Shown here one piece after another: positions 1 to 8,805 of a stretch of DNA of 64,000 nt (position 1 is its first letter; each line of letters begins with the position of its first letter). The DNA comes from Bacteroidota bacterium (lineage in GTDB: Bacteria; Bacteroidota; Bacteroidia; Chitinophagales; Saprospiraceae). A program made the position numbers and the translations under genes. The notes beneath the pieces were generated by a model, which was not told where the DNA came from, searched no databases, and saw only the letters and a list, made by a program, of their open reading frames with translations. The stretch lies in assembly GCA_029781865.1 (NCBI GenBank), contig JAKOVW010000007.1, positions 62,001 to 126,000 on the forward strand, in the 5' to 3' direction.

Positions 1-172
1 TACTTAATCCGCCCAAAAATGCCATAATACCAGAAAGGGGTACGAGGGTAGAAGCAAAAGGTACCCCTGCATTGCTGGCATAGGATATAACATTTTCGGA
101 AAAGTGAAATAGAATAGTTCGAATAAAAATAATTGAAAAGAGTATTCTTCCGATTAATTCTGTTATTTTCAT
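1..172 (-). CDS. DoxX family membrane protein, N-terminal fragment cut by window edge
   Basis: This minus-strand frame starts at an ATG at 172..170 and stays open to the left edge, giving the first 57 residues. It begins MKITELIGRILFSIIFI and continues with an HFSENVISYA segment, then GVP and a second hydrophobic stretch ending in MAFLGGLS. This order (helix 1, a HF.....YA loop, GVP, then an LVPLxG helix) is the usual N-terminus of DoxX-type small four-helix membrane proteins. Members are linked to redox or quinone-associated functions, but this one cannot be assigned a substrate. The rest of the gene lies outside the window. Confidence 0.7.
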   Translation of the reverse strand, partial: MKITELIGRILFSIIFIRTILFHFSENVISYASNAGVPFASTLVPLSGIMAFLGGLS

Positions 173-740
173 GAATTGATTAATTAATAAGTTCGTTTAA
201 TTCAATAGTAAACATTACTAATGATTTACTTGTAATAGAATAAGATTGTCTTTCATTTTTTTAATTATTTAGAGAAATAGGATTAGTTTTTGATTGTATG
301 ATTCATATGTAATACTGGATAAAATAAATTTAAAACAAGTAGGTGTTGTTCTACACAAATACAAATTTATTTTAAACAAAATCACGAAGATTATATTATT
401 AATGAAATGGTTTATATAATTTCCATGGAATGCTTTAAGTTGGATTTACTTAAGATATGGTTCTAAATTCCTTTAATAGGCTTTTGCAAACCGGATAAAT
501 AGTGTACATTTTATGAACTATGCCCCAAGAATTAAAATTCATTTTTGTTCTTACTTCTGTTTAAAAGACATCGATAACAATGCTTAATCGAAGAACCATT
601 AGGCAAAAGGTTCGGATAGGTTTTGTAATTGATACGGTAAATCGTTTTTATTACATGATTGTGGATTATAGAAAATCAATAGTTCATTCATGTCTTCAAC
701 TAAAGCAATTCCTGACGGGTAGAATACAAAGTGGTATATT
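173..740. other. Intergenic region, no gene seen
   Basis: These 568 AT-rich bases lie between the DoxX start and the stop of the channel gene. No frame has a convincing coding pattern. A minus-strand match to the Bacteroidota -7 element (TAAATTTG, plus-strand positions 362-369) could serve the DoxX gene, but it would give a leader of about 190 nt and has no clear -33 partner. I see no RNA gene or terminator. Confidence 0.4.
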
Positions 741-1691
741 CTAATCATGGATTGCGGATGAAATATAATAGAAATTTAAAATTAAATAAATAATCATTAA
801 TACCTGAGCTGCTATCATATCAAACCGGCTTGCTTCTTTTGTTTTGCCTTTCTTTAAAATTTTTAAAGAATAAGTGGTTGAAGTGATTACAGCCAGAATA
901 AATACCAATGTAATTCCATGTAGGGTATCAACCAATGTAAAGCTTATGGATTCGGGCAATGAGGAATCGATGATATATTTGTTGCCTATTACAGCAAACA
1001 AGGCGCCGACACTCAATCCAAAACGGGATTCTATACTGTCTGCATGAATGTAAAAACAAACATACGAGATTAGCAAAGCCACATACATGCCCAGAAACAT
1101 TTTCCAGAATAATCCTATCGCGTCTCGTTTAATCTCAATTTTTACTTTAAAATTACTATATTCAGTACGAGGAATATTTGTTGTGTCGCCGAAATTCGAT
1201 TCATATATTTTAGTTCCTGTTGAAATGCTAAAGCTGTCAATTGTCCATCCATGTAAAGTAAAACGGGGATCAAAATGCTTGCCAATGGTGTCAGTCACAA
1301 AAATTAAAGACTTGGATTCATATTGCGAATTTTCAATGGATAGCCTCAATTTCTGACGGTCAAACGGAAAATTCTTTATTTTCCATGAATTCATCATGGT
1401 GCATTGTAATTTCATTATTAGATAGATGTTGCCATCTATAGTGTCTGCGTTATAAAATGACTTTTCGAAAGATTTAGCCTGAGGGATATCCAGGTTATGG
1501 GTGAAATCAAACTCCGGATTTGAATATCTTAACCATAACCAGAAATCAACCTTATATTCATTTTGTTTAAAATCAATATCATGGATGCTGATCACATAAA
1601 TACCTGTATAGACAGTATCCAATTTAAGTCCCTCAGATTTGGATGTGTAAGTCATCAAGAGGAAAACTAAAACGAATCCGATTACTTTCAT
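741..1691 (-). CDS. Prokaryotic pentameric ligand-gated ion channel (Cys-loop receptor-like)
   Basis: The 316-residue protein has the pLGIC layout: a signal peptide (about 1-19), a beta-rich extracellular domain (about 20-188), and four membrane helices at about 191-214, 223-243, 250-275 and 289-312. Diagnostic features are VYTGIYV and VDFWLWLRY in the ligand-domain beta strands, the WKIKNFPFDRQ motif at 103-113 (FPFD is the hallmark of the Cys-loop apex), and RFGLSVGALFAVIGNKY leading into the pore helix. The disulfide cysteines of animal receptors are absent, as in GLIC and ELIC. It should form a homopentameric channel in the inner membrane with the sensor in the periplasm. The ligand and ion selectivity cannot be read. 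It stands alone, with 213 bp before the next gene upstream. Confidence 0.85.
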   Translation of the reverse strand: MKVIGFVLVFLLMTYTSKSEGLKLDTVYTGIYVISIHDIDFKQNEYKVDFWLWLRYSNPEFDFTHNLDIPQAKSFEKSFYNADTIDGNIYLIMKLQCTMMNSWKIKNFPFDRQKLRLSIENSQYESKSLIFVTDTIGKHFDPRFTLHGWTIDSFSISTGTKIYESNFGDTTNIPRTEYSNFKVKIEIKRDAIGLFWKMFLGMYVALLISYVCFYIHADSIESRFGLSVGALFAVIGNKYIIDSSLPESISFTLVDTLHGITLVFILAVITSTTYSLKILKKGKTKEASRFDMIAAQVLMIIYLILNFYYISSAIHD

Positions 1692-1904
1692 TAAAATGTT
1701 TTAAGTTACAATTACTTTATCATGTCTTGTGGCAATCCATTTTTAAACCTGGCATTAAGCTGGTAAACAGAATTCATATTTTTTTTCAAGATATGTTTTC
1801 ATGGATTTCTTAAGCTTTACTTGAATATAGATTAAAATTAGCTCAAGCTGTACATTTTATTAATTCGTCATCAATTGAATAAAATCCTATGCTTTGCTTT
1901 CCAC

Positions 1905-2687
1905 TTACCATGATCCTCCGGACCCTCCGCCTCCAAAACTCCCACCACCAAATCCTCCCCAGCTGCTACTGCTTGAACTTCCTCCGCTATAACTGCCACC
2001 CGAACCACCGCTGAATCCCCGGCCGCCCCAATAGATAGCAGTTCCGGCTCTGCTTAAAGTAATGCCACCTCTGGCCAGAAAGCGCATTAAAATAATTAAT
2101 AATACGAAAAAGAAAATAATAATAAGGAAGATGTATCTGACAGGAATGTCCTGAACAGAATTTTGCTGTGCATAATCATTTACATCAATTTCCCCTTTAG
2201 CAAGAGACATTAATTTATCAGTACCTTTATCAATTGCTGTAAAATAGTCTCCTTGTTTTAAATAAGGGGTCATCTCTTCATCGCGAATTCGCTTGGTTGC
2301 TAAATCCGGAATGGCACCTTCCAATCCATAACCAACTGCAATAAATAAATTGCGACCACCTTTTTCTTTGGTTGGTTTTATCAATACAACAATACCGTTG
2401 TTAAAATTCTTTTGACCAACTTTCCATTCATTCCCCAATTGGATTGCATATTCAGAGGCTTCCAGATTATTTAAATCGTCTACAACAACCACACAAATCT
2501 GATTAGATGTTTCGTTGCTGAAGTTTTCTAACTTGTCTTCAATTTGTTTTGCCTGCGAAGGATTTAAGAAATCTGGAAATTCTTTAGAAAAATTGTTGTA
2601 CAATTTTGGTGGGCTTGGTCGGGACACCACCTGAGCAAATCCCAAATTACAAATGAATAAAAGAAGCAAAATGAAATGATTGCGCAT
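1905..2687 (-). CDS. TPM-domain protein with Gly/Ser-rich C-terminal tail (YgcG-like)
   Basis: This is a 260-residue membrane-attached protein. A signal peptide ends near FAQ (residue 19), a TPM domain spans about 30-165 (PSQAKQIEDKLENFS, then ICVVVVDDL and GIVVLIKP), a single membrane helix lies at about 183-205, and the tail is a Gly/Ser-rich segment ending SGGSW. TPM domains are small alpha/beta folds reported as phosphatases or assembly factors; the role here is unknown. The start is 1 nt past the stop of the upstream TPM gene, and both follow a LemA gene, so the three form an operon. The tail closely resembles that of the DUF2207 protein at 12598-14307. Confidence 0.85.
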   Translation of the reverse strand: MRNHFILLLLFICNLGFAQVVSRPSPPKLYNNFSKEFPDFLNPSQAKQIEDKLENFSNETSNQICVVVVDDLNNLEASEYAIQLGNEWKVGQKNFNNGIVVLIKPTKEKGGRNLFIAVGYGLEGAIPDLATKRIRDEEMTPYLKQGDYFTAIDKGTDKLMSLAKGEIDVNDYAQQNSVQDIPVRYIFLIIIFFFVLLIILMRFLARGGITLSRAGTAIYWGGRGFSGGSGGSYSGGSSSSSSWGGFGGGSFGGGGSGGSW

Positions 2688-2688
2688 A

Positions 2689-3120
2689 CTAATAGTCGAT
2701 CGTATCTTTTAATTCATTTGTTTTGTTCACGCGGGGAAAGAAGCGCCCTAGTTGTTTTCCGCACTCGAGTATGATTTCTGTTAATCCTTCACCTTTCTTA
2801 TTTGCCTTAAATTGAGTTATTAGTCTTTGAATTAATTCATTCCAGTAGACCTTGCCTAGTTTTTGATGGATACCTTCATCGCCAATAATGGCTATTTTTT
2901 TATGAAATACGGCAATATAAATTAAAACTCCATTTCGCTCTTTTGTATGATGCATTTTTAATTTAGTAAATACTTTGTGTGCACACTTCATAGCATTTCC
3001 AAAACAAAAATTATCAATATGCACGAGAATTTCTCCCGAGGTATTTTTTTCGGCTTCTCGAATTGTTTCAACAATGAATTCCTGTTCCTTTTTTGTAAAA
3101 AAAGTTTTAGCTACTTTCAT
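2689..3120 (-). CDS. Short cytoplasmic TPM-domain protein
   Basis: A 143-residue protein consisting of little more than a TPM domain: KEQEFIVETIREAEKNTSGEI, then VLIYIAVFHKKIAIIGDEG. It lacks a signal peptide, a membrane helix and the Gly-rich tail of the neighbouring TPM protein, so it probably acts in the cytoplasm. The pairing of a soluble and a membrane TPM protein behind LemA is common in Bacteroidota. It sits 77 bp downstream of lemA and 1 bp before the next gene. Function is unknown beyond family membership. Confidence 0.8.
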   Translation of the reverse strand: MKVAKTFFTKKEQEFIVETIREAEKNTSGEILVHIDNFCFGNAMKCAHKVFTKLKMHHTKERNGVLIYIAVFHKKIAIIGDEGIHQKLGKVYWNELIQRLITQFKANKKGEGLTEIILECGKQLGRFFPRVNKTNELKDTIDY

Positions 3121-3197
3121 ATATTATTGAACAGAATAAGGCGGTATTGTTATAAATCATGGCTGATTTTTATAAATACGATCCATTGTCAGACACA

Positions 3198-3776
3198 TCA
3201 GAATTGAACTTTTGGTGCTTTGGCTGCGGCTTCTTCCGCTTCAAAATACGGCATAGCCTTCATGCTGCCTGCAACCAGATTTCCCGGAAAAAGCTGTATG
3301 GCTTTATTGAAGTCCCTTGCCATTTCATTGTATTTCATGCGTTCGACTGAGATTCGATTTTCACATCCTTCCAGCGTCACCCTTAAGTCAGCAAAGGCAG
3401 CATTTGCTTTTAAATTTGGATAATTTTCAGTTACCATCAACAATCTGCCCAGGGTATTGCTTAACTCCCCCTGAGCGGCTTTGTATTTTGCGATCGAAGC
3501 ATCATTCAGGTCGTCCAGATTTACCTTCACCTGGGTAGCATTGGCCCTCGCTGAAATGACGGATTCTAAAGTGGTTTTTTCGAAATTGGCTTCACCTTTC
3601 ACAGTGGCTACGATGTTAGGAATTAAATCCATTCTGCGCTGGTACTGACTTTCTACTTGTTGCCATTGTGATTTAGCATTTTCGCGTAATGCGACAAAAC
3701 TATTGTGTTTGTTACAAGTCCAAACACCTCCTAATAAAATGACGACGATTAGGATTGCTATTAAACCTTTGTTCAT
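3198..3776 (-). CDS. lemA: LemA family protein (first copy)
   Basis: This 192-residue protein has one N-terminal helix (residues 4-20, ILIVVILLGGVW) followed by the long coiled LemA fold. Family features are QWQQVESQYQRRMDLIPNIV, VKGEANFE and ESVISARANAT, with NYPNLKANAAF in the third helix. LemA proteins are inner-membrane anchored helical bundles of uncertain function. It is the first gene of an operon with two TPM genes. A second LemA gene lies at 14329-14874, paired instead with a DUF2207 protein, so the organism runs two LemA modules about 10 kb apart. Confidence 0.93.
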   Translation of the reverse strand: MNKGLIAILIVVILLGGVWTCNKHNSFVALRENAKSQWQQVESQYQRRMDLIPNIVATVKGEANFEKTTLESVISARANATQVKVNLDDLNDASIAKYKAAQGELSNTLGRLLMVTENYPNLKANAAFADLRVTLEGCENRISVERMKYNEMARDFNKAIQLFPGNLVAGSMKAMPYFEAEEAAAKAPKVQF

Positions 3777-4073
3777 AATTTATAATTTTAAGTAAAAATA
3801 CATCAATTTACAATTAACACATGAGTAAAATACTTTTAAAAATCCCTAAATGACTTTGCAAAAGATGAAATCAAAAAATAATTAATCTTTAACAGCAAAA
3901 TTGATAATACAATGCGATTATTATGGTACAAAATCTCAATAGAGCAAAAGGGTTTTAGCAAATCATATGCATTCTATCTATTTTAATCAAAATTGATCAT
4001 ATTAATATGCAGTGCATTTAAATAGAATTAGTCTTTTGTATGTATTTCTTTAAAAAATCTATGGTTATTAACT

Positions 4074-5024
4074 TCAATTCTTCTTGTACAAACTCACCAC
4101 CTCACTCATCTCCTTATTCGCTGCATCTATTTTTAACTCATCAAACGGGACTTCCTGGACATAAAATGTGAGTTTTTGTAATTTGGCATTGCCGCTGACT
4201 TCAGCTTGTTTGAATTGTGTAGTGCCCCTGAATTGGCTGTTGATCATTTCCAGTTTATAAAGCTTAGCATTGTTCCATTCTGCCCGGTTGTCGAAAATGC
4301 ATTGATTGAAAATAGCCTTGTTTTGGAATACACTGTAATTGAAAAAGACGCTTTGGTGGAAATTACAGATGCCAAAGTCAGCATATCCCAGAAACTTGAT
4401 ATCGCTGAGTTGTACATCTCCATAAAAACCAGAGCCCTGGAAACTTACTGCATTCGCAAAATCTGACCTCATCATGGTCAGTTTCCTGTGAAAGACTGAA
4501 TTGTGAAAGCGCGTTTCAGCATTAAACATGGTGTGGATAAAACTGACGTCATGCAGTGCATTGAGATCTTCAAAATTGGCTAGTTTACTAAACGTGCAAT
4601 CATTGAATGTGAGCATACCTGAGATGTCAAGCGATTTTGCCAAAACTTCATCGTCAAAACCGCAGTTGATAAAACTTAAAAAGGATAAAAACTTGCCCAG
4701 GGTGTGATGGTCTTTATCGCTTTTTGTAAAAATCACTTTGCCGGTAAACCGGCAATTTTTAAAATACAAGCCCCGGTTGAGCTGGTATTGCGAAAAGAAA
4801 TCATTGAAGGACGAATTATTGGAAAGTAAGCTAAAATCAAGGTCGCCATTTATTGTTTTGTTTTCGAGGCTGATGCCTTTATTGTTTTCCAATGCAGCGA
4901 TGATCTCTGAAGCTGAAACTGCTGAATTCATTTCTGATTTTTTTTGAGCCTGACAGGTTTGAAATAAAATGATACAGAGCAGGTATAAACCATGCCGACT
5001 CAGGCGCTCACTGATTGGTTTCAT
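4074..5024 (-). CDS. Secreted pentapeptide-repeat-like protein
   Basis: A 316-residue protein with an N-terminal export signal (hydrophobic 12-22, then QTCQAQ). From about residue 85 to 290 it shows short beta-helix-like units with an aromatic every 5 residues or so, for example YFKNCRFTGKVIF, ADFGICNFHQSVFF and AIFNQCIFDNRAEW. These are typical of divergent pentapeptide repeats that stack as a right-handed quadrilateral helix. The Cys at residue 24 could be a lipoprotein site, but the preceding FQT is not a good lipobox, so periplasmic or surface location is equally possible. It lies 36 bp downstream of the papain-like protease gene on the same strand and may be co-transcribed. The biological role is unknown. 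Confidence 0.65.
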   Translation of the reverse strand: MKPISERLSRHGLYLLCIILFQTCQAQKKSEMNSAVSASEIIAALENNKGISLENKTINGDLDFSLLSNNSSFNDFFSQYQLNRGLYFKNCRFTGKVIFTKSDKDHHTLGKFLSFLSFINCGFDDEVLAKSLDISGMLTFNDCTFSKLANFEDLNALHDVSFIHTMFNAETRFHNSVFHRKLTMMRSDFANAVSFQGSGFYGDVQLSDIKFLGYADFGICNFHQSVFFNYSVFQNKAIFNQCIFDNRAEWNNAKLYKLEMINSQFRGTTQFKQAEVSGNAKLQKLTFYVQEVPFDELKIDAANKEMSEVVSLYKKN

Positions 5025-5060
5025 ATAATCTGATTTGTTCTGAGAGTAAGCTTTAATAAT

Positions 5061-6689
5061 TTATTTCGAATGGCCTGCAGACAAAGGGGTACCTGCCGCG
5101 GAACGAATCAAATGAGAGAACAGTTTACCCGCTTTCTTTTCTGCTTTAATTAATGAAACAATTTCATCCGGTGCATAGGCATTCCGGTTTTTTTGATTGA
5201 CCGCAGTGTGATTTATACATCGCTTTAAATGCTCCGGAGTTGGTGTCAGTGAATTGTGAAACGCATAGGTGCTTTCATTGCTCCTGGATTGTATTCCTTC
5301 GGATTTGAATGGAGAATAGCCATTGACAAAAAACAAAGGATCGTAGCTGGTGTAGTACAAATTATTGGATTCATCATTTTCTTCGATGACATCATCACCA
5401 TCAACAACCAATACCAGGTAATAGTACCCATTGATAACAGGCATCTGATATTGCTGATATAAGTATGGTGTACCAGAGCCAAACAAAACTTCAGCCAGAT
5501 TTCTACCTGAGGGAAAAGCATAATTTATCTGGCAATAATTTCCACTTGGGTTGCAGACGATTTGGTTAGTACCTACTGAAGTGGTAAATTCATCCAGGAA
5601 GATCACCCCATAATCATTTGCATCGTATGCGTTGTAATAGATGTAATAAATTTTCCAGCCGGTAGATGGAGATACGGTGCCATTTCCAATATTGTAGACA
5701 TTAAAATTGGTTTGCCTGGATACTGATGTACCAGTGGAGTAGTCATCAAATACCCAGCCTGCGAGGTCTGCACCATTTCCGGATGGAACGACGTCCGGAT
5801 TGTTTCCGTCGCCCTTCTGATTTGTTGCAATGTAGAAGTTATTGTCGTAGGAAAATTCATTGATCATAAAATTATAATCAATCCATATATGGCCGGCACT
5901 TCCCCAGTTGGTTGACCAGGAATTAATGACCTTGAAAGCACCATTTGGACCTTTGCTGTCATCATAACCAACTATGGAAAGGGCATGATAGGCATGAATA
6001 CCAACTTGATTGTAAGTCGTATTGGAAGACATCACTTCATCTGAATTCCATTGTACAAAATTATCACTGAGCTTGGCACCAAGTATTACAGGGATATTAT
6101 TTGCAAGCTGCTCGCGGATTGAGTTAACGTTAGGATCAATTTTCCGGTAATTTTTGATTTTATTATTTCCCGCTTCAACAGTCCATGAATTTTGAACCTG
6201 GCTATGAGAGCATGATCCTAAATTGGTATACGGAACAGTTGCTAATGTTGCTACGCCTCTTGATTGAAGCACATCCAGTGCATCATTAAAATTGGTTCCA
6301 TTGCAATCAGCACCTTTTTTAGCATCGTCAATAGCGATAAAAAGATCTTTAGGACTAAACTGGTTAGCCGGATTTTTAACATCAGTAGTACTGAGATTAT
6401 TATCAATGGCATTGATTGCTGTTTTGACATTATAAGCAGTTGCCCAGCCAACGCAGGTTCCATATTGTCCCTGGTCTCCAATGGGTGGAAACTTCGGAGT
6501 AAGATCAACAGCGCTGGGAAGATTGTTTCCATTGGTGCCGAATTTGACTTTTGAGGGCACTTTGGTCGGGTCATCTGTTCCAAACCAGCCGGTGTTCCGG
6601 TCTGTGGAAGGCGTGGTATTGTTGGAATCTTTGCTGCAACCATTTAAAATTAGAAACAGGAGTGAGGAGAAGATGATTAATCGGAGCAT
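5061..6689 (-). CDS. Papain-like (C1) cysteine protease lipoprotein with CARDB-like domain
   Basis: This 542-residue protein starts with a lipoprotein signal (Cys18 in LNGCSKD). The peptidase domain spans about 58-285. The oxyanion Gln73 and catalytic Cys79 lie in GDQGQYGTCVGWA, His235 in AYHALSIVGYDD, and Asn256 in VINSWSTNWG, so the full C1 catalytic set is present. No clear autoinhibitory propeptide precedes it: only about 40 Thr/Asn-rich residues separate Cys18 from the domain. A beta-sandwich at about 308-455 (LAGWVFDDYSTG through VVDGDDVIEENDESNN) matches CARDB adhesion-type folds. It is probably a cell-surface or periplasmic protease. The C-terminal 85 residues are not assigned and carry no T9SS sorting domain. 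Confidence 0.88.
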   Translation of the reverse strand: MLRLIIFSSLLFLILNGCSKDSNNTTPSTDRNTGWFGTDDPTKVPSKVKFGTNGNNLPSAVDLTPKFPPIGDQGQYGTCVGWATAYNVKTAINAIDNNLSTTDVKNPANQFSPKDLFIAIDDAKKGADCNGTNFNDALDVLQSRGVATLATVPYTNLGSCSHSQVQNSWTVEAGNNKIKNYRKIDPNVNSIREQLANNIPVILGAKLSDNFVQWNSDEVMSSNTTYNQVGIHAYHALSIVGYDDSKGPNGAFKVINSWSTNWGSAGHIWIDYNFMINEFSYDNNFYIATNQKGDGNNPDVVPSGNGADLAGWVFDDYSTGTSVSRQTNFNVYNIGNGTVSPSTGWKIYYIYYNAYDANDYGVIFLDEFTTSVGTNQIVCNPSGNYCQINYAFPSGRNLAEVLFGSGTPYLYQQYQMPVINGYYYLVLVVDGDDVIEENDESNNLYYTSYDPLFFVNGYSPFKSEGIQSRSNESTYAFHNSLTPTPEHLKRCINHTAVNQKNRNAYAPDEIVSLIKAEKKAGKLFSHLIRSAAGTPLSAGHSK

Positions 6690-6821
6690 ATTACGTTTTT
6701 TAAAGTATAAAGAATTAGCATGAATTGATACGATGCCTTAAACAAATAACAAAAGAATAGAATTACTAAATTCATTGATATACAATCGTTTGTTTCTAAC
6801 ATCTGATAAGGACACCGATAA

Positions 6822-6829
6822 CAAATATA
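6822..6829 (-). promoter_or_regulatory. Candidate -7 promoter element for the C1 protease gene
   Basis: TATATTTG read on the minus strand matches the Bacteroidota TAnnTTTG element. It lies 133 nt upstream of the protease start at 6689. No well-spaced -33 TTTG is visible, so this is a motif call only. Confidence 0.35.
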
Positions 6830-6930
6830 CAAATCATTTTCTATCGGGGCTATGGAGTTTTTTAATTTCTGCACTGAATCGTAGAATGTAGTATTATTTT
6901 TACCTTCAGATAAATAATCGGAATTCAACT

Positions 6931-7536
6931 ATGCTGTTCTTCCAATTCATTGTCATTTTAAGATACGGGCTCTTTTACTTTATCGTGGGAGGTAGAATAC
7001 CAGCTCCTCCGGGTACCATCATCGCTAATGATTCGCTGTTCCTGGATAAGGAATTGATCAGTATCGAAAACTATGAAGAATTCCTGCAATTCGGAACCAG
7101 ATATAAAGGATACTCTTTTGATTCATTAGCCTGTCTCCCGGATTCCAGCATTTTATACCTGGGTGTTCCTTATCTGAAATCCAAAAAGTACTTAAAAACA
7201 TACCCTGTACTGAATCTCAGTGATTATCAAATCAATGAATACTCCAGATGGAGATCCTATGCGGTGAACTATATGAAAAACGTTCCGGAACACCGCACTT
7301 GCAACCTTAGCTTTTGGGAATCACTTGACCGTGGTGATCCCAGACATCGATTCAAAGTAGAATATAGTTTGGCAGACTCTCTAACTACCAATCAGTATCA
7401 TTTCCCAAGACAGTTCAGGGTTGCGGAGAAATACAGGATCGAAAGTGAAGAAATAAAAGCAAGCACTTTAAAATATTTTGGACGGGAAGATGTTTATGGG
7501 TTTCGTTGCAAAGCAAAATATATTCCTGTCGATTGA
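6931..7536 (+). CDS. Degenerate formylglycine-generating-enzyme-like (SUMF1-type) protein
   Basis: The 201-residue protein keeps the outline of an FGE-sulfatase domain: KELISIENYEEFLQFG corresponds to the E(V)TNxxYxxFL start, YPVLNLSDYQINEYSRWRS to the PVxxVSWxDAxAYxxWxS block, and YGFRCKAKYIP to the GFRC terminal motif. The copper-binding Cys pair and the central substrate loop are not evident, and the domain is shorter than true FGEs, so it is more likely a structural relative (as with GldJ/GldK-type proteins) than an active enzyme. A hydrophobic N-terminus (residues 2-20) suggests export or membrane anchoring. The first ATG is used; I found no better one. It is divergent from the protease gene. 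Confidence 0.55.
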   Translation: MLFFQFIVILRYGLFYFIVGGRIPAPPGTIIANDSLFLDKELISIENYEEFLQFGTRYKGYSFDSLACLPDSSILYLGVPYLKSKKYLKTYPVLNLSDYQINEYSRWRSYAVNYMKNVPEHRTCNLSFWESLDRGDPRHRFKVEYSLADSLTTNQYHFPRQFRVAEKYRIESEEIKASTLKYFGREDVYGFRCKAKYIPVD

Positions 7537-7584
7537 TACAGGCCATTTTTAATTATTATATCTTCAACACTAAATACGAAGAAC

Positions 7585-7704
7585 ATGAATAATTTTTTCC
7601 GGGGACTAATTGCAGCTTACGGTGCAAAAAAATTAGGCAGTGGTTGTTTTGGAACCATTGTTGTATTTATAATCATCTGGATTGCTCTGGGACATTGTCA
7701 TTGA
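7585..7704 (+). CDS. 39-residue membrane peptide
   Basis: A small frame of 39 codons runs from ATG at 7585 to TGA at 7704. It encodes a basic, Gly-rich start (MNNFFRGLIAAYGAKKLG), a GCFGTI turn and one membrane helix (VVFIIIWIALGH). The arrangement GAKKLGxGCFxTI followed by a single helix is one I associate with tiny conserved membrane proteins of Bacteroidota. It starts 49 nt after the FGE-like gene and is probably in the same transcript. Function is unknown. The coding call rests on its sensible composition and placement. Confidence 0.55.
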   Translation: MNNFFRGLIAAYGAKKLGSGCFGTIVVFIIIWIALGHCH

Positions 7705-7772
7705 TTTTAGCTCCAATTCAAACGTATCATATCCTTATGAATCTGGTTTATGTAGTTCTTGATCTGGTATGA

Positions 7773-8621
7773 TTAATCTACTCGTTTCATTCGTATTTTA
7801 ATGATGTAAAAAATGGAAATGAGCAGAAAAATAATTCCTAAAACAGCCACAAGAGAAGAACCTGCAGGAAAATCGTATTTATAGGAAACATTTAATCCGG
7901 CGAATGCACCAACTATGCTGATTATAATGGCAATGATGACTACTTTGAAATTGTTACCAGACAACATCAGTGCTCCAACAGCCGGGATGATCAGAAATGA
8001 AAATACGGGAATGACCCCGCTAACGCGGACTGCAAATACGATGGCAAGGCCGATGGATAAGTAAAAAAGGAAATTCCAGAAACTCAGTTCACCTTTTTTA
8101 GAAAAGGCGTTCTGGGCAAGATCCGGATTTTGATTTTCGAAACTGGCCGTTAGCAGATAAAACTTTTTATAATAAACGAGATGTAGTATTGCAATTGCTG
8201 CGAAAATGAAACCGATTGTTTTAATTTGCTCCCAGTCAATCGAAAGTATATTTCCAAAAAGAACTTCCTGGATATCTGAATCTCCATGCGGGGTTTTAGA
8301 GATCAACATCACTGTAGCCGCTGAGGCAAATGCATAGATGATGCCAATGAATGCTTCCAGTTTTAATCGCTTATCCCTGATTTTTATAAAAGACATGAGC
8401 AATGCTCCGGATAATGCAAATACTATTGGGATAATTGTTTTACCATATCCGACATAATCTGAATAAGCTACTCCCAGAGAAGAAATCTGACCTAAGGCAA
8501 GATCGACAAATACAATTCCTCTGCCAACCACATGAACTCCCAGGTAAGATAGCAGTATGCCGATAATGATACTTACGATAAAGGCAAGTACCATGAAATC
8601 CAATTGAAACAGGTCAAACAT
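7773..8621 (-). CDS. znuB: Metal (zinc/manganese type) ABC transporter permease, ZnuB-like
   Basis: This 282-residue integral membrane protein has about eight to nine helices and family motifs including SYLGVHVVGRGIVFVDLALGQISSLG in the first third (ABC-3 family) and RVSGVIPVFSFLIIPAVGALML toward the end. It moves divalent metal across the inner membrane with ZnuA as binding protein. I start it at the ATG at 8621 (MFDLFQLDF); a 13-codon longer reading adds a charged stretch that does not look like part of the family. The upstream gene is znuA, 230 nt away across a spacer holding heptamer repeats. No ATPase gene is adjacent. Confidence 0.88.
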   Translation of the reverse strand: MFDLFQLDFMVLAFIVSIIIGILLSYLGVHVVGRGIVFVDLALGQISSLGVAYSDYVGYGKTIIPIVFALSGALLMSFIKIRDKRLKLEAFIGIIYAFASAATVMLISKTPHGDSDIQEVLFGNILSIDWEQIKTIGFIFAAIAILHLVYYKKFYLLTASFENQNPDLAQNAFSKKGELSFWNFLFYLSIGLAIVFAVRVSGVIPVFSFLIIPAVGALMLSGNNFKVVIIAIIISIVGAFAGLNVSYKYDFPAGSSLVAVLGIIFLLISIFYIIKIRMKRVD

Positions 8622-8805
8622 ATTCTGAGTTTTTAGATTAAATTTTAGAATAATTATCAATTTTTAATTACTAATTATCAATTACTAATTAATTAGTGGT
8701 TGATTATTAGCAATTAATTACTTTGTTTGGATAGTCTAAAAAGCAAGTAAGCGATTAAATTTGTTTTTTCTGAAATCGTCATATCAATACATGTTTTGTC
8801 ATTTT

